50,563 nt of DNA, from contig JADLKE010000001.1 in the NCBI GenBank assembly GCA_015657505.1, positions 232,897 to 283,459 on the forward strand, in the 5' to 3' direction. Made by a program: the position numbers and the translations under genes. Below, in pieces: positions 36,289 to 42,795 of this stretch. Under the pieces are notes generated by a model, which did no database searches, was not told where the DNA came from, and saw only the letters and a program-made list of their open reading frames with translations. Origin of the DNA: Ignavibacteria bacterium. Lineage in GTDB: Bacteria; Bacteroidota; Ignavibacteria; Tepidaquicellales; Tepidaquicellaceae. Every line of letters begins with the position of its first letter. Positions within the stretch are counted from its first letter, which is position 1.

Positions 36289-36837
36289 TTATTCTCCTTC
36301 TGATTTGAGTTTATCGGGATTATCATCTTTATTATCACCTTTTACCTCGTTTATTTTAATCTCATTTACTGCTTCACTTTTCACATCGGTTTTTCTTTCA
36401 TCTTCAGGCTTATCCGGAAGAATCCCCAAGTTCCCTTTCATTTCAATCATATTTTTGATAGTATCAAATTTCTCATGCAATTCTTCGATTCTTTTTGAAG
36501 TAAGTTCTAATTTATCAATCATACCATCAACTTTCACTAATTTATCATTTGATATATTAATTTTTTCTACAACATCATTTAATTTGCTAATTTGATCTCG
36601 CAAATTATTACTGTCGATTTTTTGAGAGTTATTCAGATAATAAGAGTAGATTATTGCAAGAAGAGCTAATACAATTGATGAGATAGAACCCGCTAAAGAT
36701 ATATGACTGACTACATCTTTATTCTCACCATTGTAAAATGTAAATATTATAATACCAACAAAAACAACGGAAGGTATAATCACTCTAAAATATGTTCTCT
36801 CTTCTAGGATTGAATATTCGTCATTATTATTGTTCAT
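36289..36837 (-). CDS. Two-helix membrane protein with coiled coil, unknown
   Basis: A 182-residue protein. Two hydrophobic helices lie near residues 17-35 (FRVIIPSVVFVGIIIFTFY) and 45-67 (ISLAGSISSIVLALLAIIYS). A long coiled coil follows (SNNLRDQISKLNDVVEKINI... LELTSKRIEELHEKFDTIKN), then a disordered, charged tail. The tail words KPEDERKTD and DNPDKLKSEGE recall the microproteins in composition, but the KPN-PP-F core is absent. The layout resembles small membrane effectors with a cytosolic sensor coil (inference). The gene is 24 bp downstream of microprotein B. Confidence 0.65.
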   Translation of the reverse strand: MNNNNDEYSILEERTYFRVIIPSVVFVGIIIFTFYNGENKDVVSHISLAGSISSIVLALLAIIYSYYLNNSQKIDSNNLRDQISKLNDVVEKINISNDKLVKVDGMIDKLELTSKRIEELHEKFDTIKNMIEMKGNLGILPDKPEDERKTDVKSEAVNEIKINEVKGDNKDDNPDKLKSEGE

Positions 36838-36861
36838 TTTTAAACTCGATTTAAGTTATAA

Positions 36862-37029
36862 TTATTCGTCTTCGAATAAATGTTCTAATTGCTCATCTTG
36901 ATCTTCATCCTCACATTCTTCTTCCTTGTTAATTGGCAAAGATAATCCACCTTTCTTATCGTGGAATTTTGGGGGATTAATATTTGTATTTGGTTTTTCC
37001 TCTTTAGGTTTTTGCTCTTCATTATCCAT
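36862..37029 (-). CDS. Microprotein B (55 residues) of the KPN-x-x-I-x-PP-x-F family
   Basis: Read from the minus strand. N-terminus MDNEEQKPKEEKPNTNINPP, then KFHDKKGGLSLP; the C-terminus is acidic (NKEEECEDEDQDEQLEHLFE). It holds the full core EEKPNTNINPPKF. The acidic tail is the most divergent part among the four copies. It starts 5 bp after the stop of microprotein C. Coding is supported by conserved spacing and amino acids relative to the paralogues. Confidence 0.78.
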   Translation of the reverse strand: MDNEEQKPKEEKPNTNINPPKFHDKKGGLSLPINKEEECEDEDQDEQLEHLFEDE

Positions 37030-37034
37030 TTAAT

Positions 37035-37175
37035 TTATTTTTTGATTTTATCAATAAAATTCATTGTTTCACCTTTATATGTGTGTTTTTGGGATTCAAA
37101 CTTGGGGGGCTGAATCTTCGTATTAGGTTTTTCCTCTTTTGGTTTTTCGACAGGCTTATTTTCATCTTTGTCCAT
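37035..37175 (-). CDS. Microprotein C (46 residues) of the KPN-x-x-I-x-PP-x-F family
   Basis: Read from the minus strand. N-terminus MDKDENKPVEKPKEEKPNTK, then IQPPKFESQKHTYKGETMNF, ending IDKIKK. N-terminally it is nearly identical to microprotein A (MDK-D/E-KP-EKPKEEKPN), but their C-terminal halves differ. An AAAGGAG Shine-Dalgarno overlaps the end of microprotein D, 10 bp upstream. There is one base between the stop of D and this start. Confidence 0.8.
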   Translation of the reverse strand: MDKDENKPVEKPKEEKPNTKIQPPKFESQKHTYKGETMNFIDKIKK

Positions 37176-37176
37176 T

Positions 37177-37353
37177 TTATTTTTTCTCCTTTTCCATTGT
37201 TTCTTCATCTGAATTTTTATTTGGGTTTACACCTTCAGATAAATTATAGAATTTCGGGGGTTCAATGTTTTTGTTTGGCTTTTTTTCTTTAGAAGAATCC
37301 TTTTTCCCTTCTTCTGATTCTTCCTTTTCGTCTTTTTTATTTTGATTTTCCAT
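37177..37353 (-). CDS. Microprotein D (58 residues) of the KPN-x-x-I-x-PP-x-F family
   Basis: Read from the minus strand. The N-terminal part is a Lys/Glu/Ser stretch (MENQNKKDEKEESEEGKKDS), longer than in the others, followed by KEKKPNKNIEPPKFYNLSEG and an acidic-to-basic tail. It starts immediately after the stop of the 2TM gene at 37354, with no gap, so the start codon is fixed by coupling. Core residues KPN, I, PP, K, F are all kept. Confidence 0.78.
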   Translation of the reverse strand: MENQNKKDEKEESEEGKKDSSKEKKPNKNIEPPKFYNLSEGVNPNKNSDEETMEKEKK

Positions 37354-37854
37354 TTAAGTAAAATATTTTATTGTATATAAAACTAATGATAATATTATTA
37401 AAATAGTATCTATTGTAAGCAAATAATATGATAAGTTCAATAATCCAGATTTCTTATTATAATTCGTATTGTTTGTTTCTACCGATTGTTTAATTCCTTT
37501 TGCCAAAGTATAATAGATATCAATTTGTTTATTATCTAAAAAGAAATTTAGAACCTCATCATCTAACGGCAATACTTTAAAGTTTTCTACACGTAGTATT
37601 CGCAATATTGTAAACCACGTGAATATTAAAGAACCAACTAATATTGCAGATTCAGCAATCATAATCCAATCGATGAGAACATATTCCAATGGTAATTTAT
37701 CAATTAACCATTTAATATAATAAAGTGAAAAGCCAAGGAGAAAAGTAAGAATGGTTAAGTATTTTGTTGCTTTTTCCTGAATATGCTGAAAAGAATTTGC
37801 TCTATCTTTATATACTTCAAGCGATAAGTTATATAATACTTCATATTTATCCAT
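37354..37854 (-). CDS. Small multi-helix membrane protein, SLATT/PycTM-like by pattern
   Basis: A 166-residue protein. Residues 1-28 are amphipathic and helical (LSLEVYKDRANSFQHIQEKA), then helices near 30-48 (KYLTILTFLLGFSLYYI), 61-83 (WIMIAESAILVGSLIFTWF) and 140-163 (LSYYLLTIDTILIILSLVL). A helix ending in ...R...I..KA before two membrane helices is the general plan of SLATT or Pycsar-type transmembrane effector proteins (established families), but no residue fingerprint secures it. It lies 17 bp after the operon's first gene and directly abuts microprotein D. Confidence 0.65.
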   Translation of the reverse strand: MDKYEVLYNLSLEVYKDRANSFQHIQEKATKYLTILTFLLGFSLYYIKWLIDKLPLEYVLIDWIMIAESAILVGSLIFTWFTILRILRVENFKVLPLDDEVLNFFLDNKQIDIYYTLAKGIKQSVETNNTNYNKKSGLLNLSYYLLTIDTILIILSLVLYTIKYFT

Positions 37855-37871
37855 TACTCGTTTTATATTAT

Positions 37872-38360
37872 TTAATAAAGTTTTCTTTGTGTAATATTGA
37901 TTACGTTTTGCAAATAACTTTCTAAATCATTATTCCTAGTATTTTCTTTTGTATTGAGTAATACTGCAATCATATCCCTATCCGAAAATAATAAATCAAT
38001 TATAAATGCAATTCTTACCTCTTTTAACATTAATTCTTTTTCTGAGAATAACTGATACCTTGAATCATCTTTATATTGAGGATAAATAATATCCCACAGA
38101 ATTATCTCTTTAGTGGTCTCAATTGCATGCTCGAATAAGAACGAATCTAAATCCTTCTCATAAATACTTATAAAATCAATTGTACTAGAGTAATATTTAT
38201 ATGTTTTATCGAATGATGCAATTTCATTTTTGAAATTTTTCATGATAATGAAAATTTCAACGATTACTCCGTTATCCGCTTTACTTTTCACGACACTTAC
38301 CAATACGTATAGGTATTTGAAAAAAATATTTGATGCTTTATAAAATTTAAATGTTTCCAT
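37872..38360 (-). CDS. First gene of AT-rich operon, unknown 162-residue protein
   Basis: Not recognised. It appears soluble, or weakly membrane-associated at the N-terminus (NIFFKYLYVLVSVVKSK, about 11-27). The rest is helical and charged, with FDKTYKYYSSTIDFISIYEKD and EHAIETTKEIILWDII. No cysteine pair, Walker motif or helix-turn-helix stands out. A palindrome and a possible promoter lie 52-79 bp upstream of its start. A downstream internal Met (about residue 40, IIMKNFKNEIASF) is an alternative start that would remove the hydrophobic N-terminus. Confidence 0.6.
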   Translation of the reverse strand: METFKFYKASNIFFKYLYVLVSVVKSKADNGVIVEIFIIMKNFKNEIASFDKTYKYYSSTIDFISIYEKDLDSFLFEHAIETTKEIILWDIIYPQYKDDSRYQLFSEKELMLKEVRIAFIIDLLFSDRDMIAVLLNTKENTRNNDLESYLQNVINITQRKLY

Positions 38361-38571
38361 AATTGTTCATTTATAAATTTCTTATAAAATGCAAATTTAA
38401 AAAATTATAATATTATCATCTCGTGATAATAATTGACAATTTAGATTTTTCCTCTATCGCCATAATGTATATGAGGAATAATGCAAATGAATCATAGTAC
38501 TTTCTTTTAAAAAAGTTTTGTTTTTGTATCATCTTCCTATGCTTTATAAATGATAATAAGGGTAATTTATG
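38361..38571. other. Non-coding gap upstream of AT-rich operon
   Basis: No gene seen. Holds the operon promoter region described separately, then AT-rich filler with stops in all frames. Confidence 0.5.
38410..38439 (-). promoter_or_regulatory. Possible promoter/operator of AT-rich operon
   Basis: On the minus strand TTGTCA (38439-38434) and TAATAT (38415-38410) are separated by 18 bp. The spacer contains the palindrome ATTATCATCTCGTGATAAT (38412-38430; arms ATTATCA/TGATAAT). A repressor bound there would block the promoter. The operon start codon is 50 bp away. Confidence 0.4.
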
Positions 38572-38600
38572 TTAGACGGGAGTTTAATTCTCCCGTCTAA
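38572..38600 (-). terminator. Hairpin after FN3 protein gene
   Basis: Perfect 11-bp stem TTAGACGGGAG/CTCCCGTCTAA with a 7-nt loop, 38 bp past the stop at 38638. T-run is weak. Confidence 0.5.
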
Positions 38601-38637
38601 TATTAATAATTCTACAAATTAATTGTAACAGCATTTT

Positions 38638-39264
38638 CTACGGTGCTATCTTTGTTGCAACATCGCTCCAGCCGCTTTTGCCTGCTGAGCCTACCGCGGC
38701 AACCCTTATCCAGTATCGGGTTCCGCTAACGAGATTCTTCAATGTGCTGCTTGATTTTGTCGGAAGAGTGTTTTCTTTCCAGTCTTCTTCCTTCAACGGG
38801 TCAACACTGTTTAATTGGATGATGTAACTTTTCGCGCCAAGAACGACATCCCAATGTATGTCAAGTTCTCCGGCATCATCACCGGTTGTTACTGCCAATC
38901 CCTGCGGGGCGTGAAGTTCTCCGATAGGCGTGGGTTTAGACGCGGGAGTAAACCCTGCGCTTTCAATTACCGCAACGTCGTCGTTTGCTTCTACTTCTAC
39001 GTAGTTTGCAAGTTTCGTGATAATTGAATCCATTACTTTTTCCTCCTGATGTAGAATGGCTGTTTTTTCTTTAGAAATTGTTCTTGCCGCATCGGCATTT
39101 GTTTTTGCATTCTCTGTTTTAGTCAGTTGTGTTTGGACATCAGCCAGAGGTGGAACCGGAGTCGTGAAATTTGGATTACCCGTCATCATTTGAAGCACTT
39201 TTTTAACAAATGCAATTTTCACTTCAAGCGGCAGGTTCCCGAGTTTTAAAACGATTCTTGTCAT
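38638..39264 (-). CDS. Fibronectin type III domain protein without signal peptide
   Basis: A 208-residue protein. Residues 1-95 are helical (LEVKIAFVKKVLQMM, QTQLTKTENAKTNADAARTISKEKTAILHQ). Residues about 118-206 form one FN3 domain: APQGLAVTTGDDAGELDIHWD, AKSYIIQLN, LVSGTRYWIRVAAVGSAGKSG, WSDVATKIAP. No signal peptide or sorting domain is visible, which is unusual for FN3 proteins in this type of genome; it may be cytoplasmic or exported by another route. Base use is less AT-rich than the adjacent island, so it is probably not part of it. Confidence 0.8.
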   Translation of the reverse strand: MTRIVLKLGNLPLEVKIAFVKKVLQMMTGNPNFTTPVPPLADVQTQLTKTENAKTNADAARTISKEKTAILHQEEKVMDSIITKLANYVEVEANDDVAVIESAGFTPASKPTPIGELHAPQGLAVTTGDDAGELDIHWDVVLGAKSYIIQLNSVDPLKEEDWKENTLPTKSSSTLKNLVSGTRYWIRVAAVGSAGKSGWSDVATKIAP

Positions 39265-39794
39265 AGTTAAAAAATTTAAAATTTAAAAAATATTATGTAA
39301 TGATGGAGCAATATTCAAATTAAATTTTAAGTGGTTTTTGAATCGGCTTTAAAAAAGCATATGAATTTTGGGAAGTATGCTTTTTGTGCGGGAATATTTA
39401 CGTATTGTTTTCATTTCATCCTAAAATTCCAATATAAGTTTATTTTTGTTATTAACAAATGGAAAATATTGTCCCGAGAATTATAATTACGGGTATGCTC
39501 GCCAAAAACAATAAAAATTTCATATTTTAAAGTATCTTAATGCAATTCCTGAATTACAAGTGTATCTATAACTAATTTTCTTGAATTGCTTGGATAAAGG
39601 TAATGTTTGTTTTTTGCTTGTTTTGGCACTATCAAATTCGGAAATGCTCGTTTTCTTCTGTTTTCGCGATTTTCTTTATTGTGATTGCTTTATTCTTCAT
39701 CGTGTTTGCTCTAATCTCTATCAATATTGCTCTAATCTTTATTGGTATTATTCCAATTTTTGTCAAAATTGACTCTTCCTTCACGAAGATTACG
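39265..39794. other. Long non-coding stretch with degenerate 21-bp repeat
   Basis: No supported gene in 39265-39794. Overlapping plus-strand frames near 39581-39815 are hydrophobic and arise from a 21-bp quasi-repeat (about 39655-39765, read best on the minus strand). Units are GAATAATACCAATAAAGATTA, GAGCAATATTGATAGAGATTA and GAGCAAACACGATGAAGAATA, with two more diverged copies. Confidence 0.6.
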
Positions 39795-39914
39795 CTAATC
39801 CATATAAGGTTTTAAATAATATTTTATAAATTCATTTCTATCTTCATAGATTTCTTCGTCGGCATTTGAAAGAATGTTCCAAACTTTCATTAGAAAATTC
39901 ACTTTATTATCCAT
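39795..39914 (-). CDS. Possible 39-residue protein upstream of metG
   Basis: Minus-strand frame from ATG 39914 to TAG 39795: begins MDNKVNFLMKVWNILSNADE and continues EIYEDRNEFIKYYLKPYMD. It is amphipathic with an aromatic-rich end and has codon-like composition, but no homologue or Shine-Dalgarno is evident. It points away from metG, which starts 33 bp off. Chance ORF is a real alternative. Confidence 0.35.
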   Translation of the reverse strand: MDNKVNFLMKVWNILSNADEEIYEDRNEFIKYYLKPYMD

Positions 39915-39947
39915 TTATACAAACCTGTGATTTAGGTATATTTAGAG

Positions 39948-41936
39948 ATGAAAAATTTTGAAAGGTTACTGGTTACGGCGGCTTTGCCGTATGCGAACGG
40001 ATACATACATCTCGGGCACATAGCAGGGGCTTATCTTCCCGCGGATATATACGTCAGGTTCAAGAGACTGTGCAATGAGGACATAATTTTTATTTGCGGT
40101 TCGGATGAACACGGCACTGCTATAGAGATTTCGGCGATGAAGGAAAAGGTAACGCCAAAAGAGATTATCGACAGGTTTCACAACGCGAACAAGAGCGCTT
40201 TCGAAAAACTCGGCATATCATTCGATATTTATTCGAGGACCTCGAACGAAATTCACCATAAAACATCTCAGGAGTTTTTCCTGAACCTGTACAACAAGAA
40301 TCTTCTCACGACAAAATCGGAGAAGCAGTTATATTCGGAGAAGGACAGGAGATTTCTCGCCGACAGGTTTGTTGAGGGCACGTGTCCTATATGCGGCTAT
40401 GAAGAGGCGCGCGGCGACCAGTGCGAGAACTGCGGGAGCAATCTTTCGCCTCTCGAACTTAAGAATCCAAAATCGAAGATTTCGGGCGATACGCCCGTTG
40501 TGAAGGAATCGGTGAATTTCTACTTCCCTCTCGAAAAGTTCCAGCCGGAACTCGAGAAATGGATTAAGACGAAGAAGGACTGGAAAGCGAACGTAAAGAA
40601 TTACTGCGAAGGCTGGTTCAAAACGGGACTAAAAGACAGGGCAATCACGCGCGACCTTGACTGGGGCGTGAAGATTCCGATTGAAGGATACGAAGGGAAA
40701 GTAATTTACGTATGGTTCGAAGCGCCGATAGGATACATATCTGCGACGAAAGAACTATTCGAAGCGAAAGGAACACCAGATAAGTGGGAAACATACTGGA
40801 AGGACAAGAAGACGAAACTCGTTCATTTCATCGGAAAAGACAACATAATTTTTCACGCGATAGTGTTCCCCGCGATGATAATGGCGCACGGCGATTACAT
40901 ACTGGCGGAGAACGTACCCGCGAACGAATTCCTGAATCTCGACGGCGGGAAACTTTCGAAGAGCAAGGGTCACGGGATACTTGTAAAGGACGTTGTCGAA
41001 GCGTACAATCCCGACGTAATACGTTATGCCATCGCGGCAAACCTGCCGGAGAACAAGGACGCCGACTTTTCGTGGGAGGATTTGCAGAGCAAGAACAACA
41101 ACGAACTTGCCGCCATACTCGGTAACTTTGTAAACAGGACAGTAGTATTCGCTCAGAACAAATTCGGAAATAAGATACCCGAACATAAGGGCAAGACGCG
41201 TCCCGAAGTTTTCAAATACATAGAGAATCAGAAAAAGGTAATCGAGGACTGCCTGAACAATTACAGGTTCCGCGACGCGCTAAACGAGATAATGAACATC
41301 GGGCGCGCGGCGAACAAGTATTTCAACGACAGCGAGCCCTGGAAAGTAATAAAGGACGACGCGGAGAAATGCGGAGGAATAATAAACGATTGCCTTGAAA
41401 TCTGTCATTCGCTCGCGATAGCGATAAATCCGGTGCTTCCGTTCACTTCGGAAAAAATACTCGGAGTGCTTAACGCGGGCAAAGCGAATCTCGCCTGGGA
41501 TAACATCGGGAAGCCGTGTCTGAAGCCGGGAACAGAACTCGGCGGTAACGCGATTTTATTTCCGCAAATCGAATTAAGCGCCGCGAAGGAAGAGGAAGCG
41601 AAGGAAGAGGACAATCTGATTACGATTGACGATTTCAAGAAGGTGCAATTAAGAACAGCAGTCGTACTGAAAGCGGAGAAGGTCGAGAAGAGCAAGAAAC
41701 TTCTGAAACTTCAGGTCAGGTGCGGCGGTAAGGAAAAGCAGATAGTAGCGGGCATAGCGGAGCATTACACTCCCGAAGAGATGCTCAACAGAAAAATCGT
41801 GATAGTGGACAACCTGAAGCCCGCGAAACTAATGGGGCTTGAATCACAGGGAATGCTTCTCGCCGCGAAGATTGACGGCAAGTTGAAACTCGTCGGAATC
41901 GACGGAGACCTTCCTGACGGAGCGGATGTAAGTTAA
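39948..41936 (+). CDS. metG: Methionyl-tRNA synthetase with C-terminal tRNA-binding domain
   Basis: A 662-residue class I aminoacyl-tRNA synthetase that charges tRNA-Met. Class I signatures are HLGH at 21-24 and KLSKS at 335-339 (in place of KMSKS). The zinc knuckle uses Cys146/149 and Cys159/162 (CPICG, CENCG), which makes it the MetG1 type. DLDWGVKIPIEGYEGKVIYVWFEAPIGY is the typical core. Residues from about 560 are the EMAP-II-like OB domain (IDDFKKVQLRTAVVLKAEKV, ESQGMLLAAKIDGK). It is the first gene of the operon folP-copA-HMA-methyltransferase, with gaps of 19, 3, 4 and 1 bp. Confidence 0.97.
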   Translation: MKNFERLLVTAALPYANGYIHLGHIAGAYLPADIYVRFKRLCNEDIIFICGSDEHGTAIEISAMKEKVTPKEIIDRFHNANKSAFEKLGISFDIYSRTSNEIHHKTSQEFFLNLYNKNLLTTKSEKQLYSEKDRRFLADRFVEGTCPICGYEEARGDQCENCGSNLSPLELKNPKSKISGDTPVVKESVNFYFPLEKFQPELEKWIKTKKDWKANVKNYCEGWFKTGLKDRAITRDLDWGVKIPIEGYEGKVIYVWFEAPIGYISATKELFEAKGTPDKWETYWKDKKTKLVHFIGKDNIIFHAIVFPAMIMAHGDYILAENVPANEFLNLDGGKLSKSKGHGILVKDVVEAYNPDVIRYAIAANLPENKDADFSWEDLQSKNNNELAAILGNFVNRTVVFAQNKFGNKIPEHKGKTRPEVFKYIENQKKVIEDCLNNYRFRDALNEIMNIGRAANKYFNDSEPWKVIKDDAEKCGGIINDCLEICHSLAIAINPVLPFTSEKILGVLNAGKANLAWDNIGKPCLKPGTELGGNAILFPQIELSAAKEEEAKEEDNLITIDDFKKVQLRTAVVLKAEKVEKSKKLLKLQVRCGGKEKQIVAGIAEHYTPEEMLNRKIVIVDNLKPAKLMGLESQGMLLAAKIDGKLKLVGIDGDLPDGADVS

Positions 41937-41955
41937 AATTTTCAAGCATCGATAT

Positions 41956-42792
41956 TTGAAGTACAAATTCGGAAATAGCGAGTATGACCTTTCCTCCCGC
42001 ACATTCGTGATGGGAATACTTAACGTCACGCCTGATTCTTTTTCGGACGGCGGGAAGTTTTTCGATTCGAAGCCCAACTTAAAAAAGATCACGGAAGAAG
42101 CGGTAAGGATGAAAAAGGAAGGCGCGGACTTCATAGATATAGGCGGCGAATCAACGAGACCGGGCGCGGATACCGTTTCAGCGGACGAAGAAATTGAAAG
42201 AGTCGTACCCGCAATTAAAGAGATATTAAAGCACATCGACATACCGATATCAATCGACACATACAAGCATCAGGTCGCGGACGAAGCGCTGAAAGCGGGC
42301 GCCGTGATAGTGAACGACATAAGCGGATTTCAGTTCGACGAAAAACTACCAGAGATAACGAAAAAGCACGGTGCATCCTGCGTACTGATGCACATAAAGG
42401 GCACTCCGAAAATAATGCAGGACAATCCGGTTTATTCAGACGTGATGGAAGAAATTTCCGAATATCTCAAGAAGTCCGCAGGCATCGCCAAGGAAGCGGG
42501 CATCGGACAAATCATAATCGACCCCGGAATCGGATTCGGCAAGACATTCAGCCATAACATCGAAATCATAAAGAGTCTTCACAGGCTCAAGCCGCTCGGT
42601 TTTCCGATACTTCTCGGGCTGTCGCGCAAACGTTTCATAAATGATATTTACGAATCCAATCCTCAGGAAAGACTCGCGGGAACGTTAGCAGCGAACGTTG
42701 CGGGCATACTCAACGGGGCGAACATTATTCGCGTGCATGATGTTTTAGAGAATAGAAGGGCCGCATTAACGGCTGATAAATTAAAGCAATGA
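41956..42792 (+). CDS. folP: Dihydropteroate synthase
   Basis: A 278-residue TIM-barrel enzyme of folate synthesis, joining pterin pyrophosphate and p-aminobenzoate; the target of sulfonamides. Signatures: MGILNVTPDSFSDGG (19-33), FIDIGGESTRPGA (59-71), then IDPGIGFGKTFSHN and LLGLSRKRFI. The TTG start at 41956 fits the frame with 19 bp after metG. No insertion in the sulfonamide-contact loops was noticed. Confidence 0.96.
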   Translation: MKYKFGNSEYDLSSRTFVMGILNVTPDSFSDGGKFFDSKPNLKKITEEAVRMKKEGADFIDIGGESTRPGADTVSADEEIERVVPAIKEILKHIDIPISIDTYKHQVADEALKAGAVIVNDISGFQFDEKLPEITKKHGASCVLMHIKGTPKIMQDNPVYSDVMEEISEYLKKSAGIAKEAGIGQIIIDPGIGFGKTFSHNIEIIKSLHRLKPLGFPILLGLSRKRFINDIYESNPQERLAGTLAANVAGILNGANIIRVHDVLENRRAALTADKLKQ

Positions 42793-42795
42793 GAA

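Noticed and set aside
33812..38360. Integrated prophage or IS element
   Set aside because: No integrase, transposase, capsid, terminase or flanking direct repeats found at either edge.
39581..39815. Two overlapping hydrophobic plus-strand ORFs
   Set aside because: Produced by the degenerate 21-bp repeat; low-complexity Phe/Ile/Cys composition and mutually overlapping frames.
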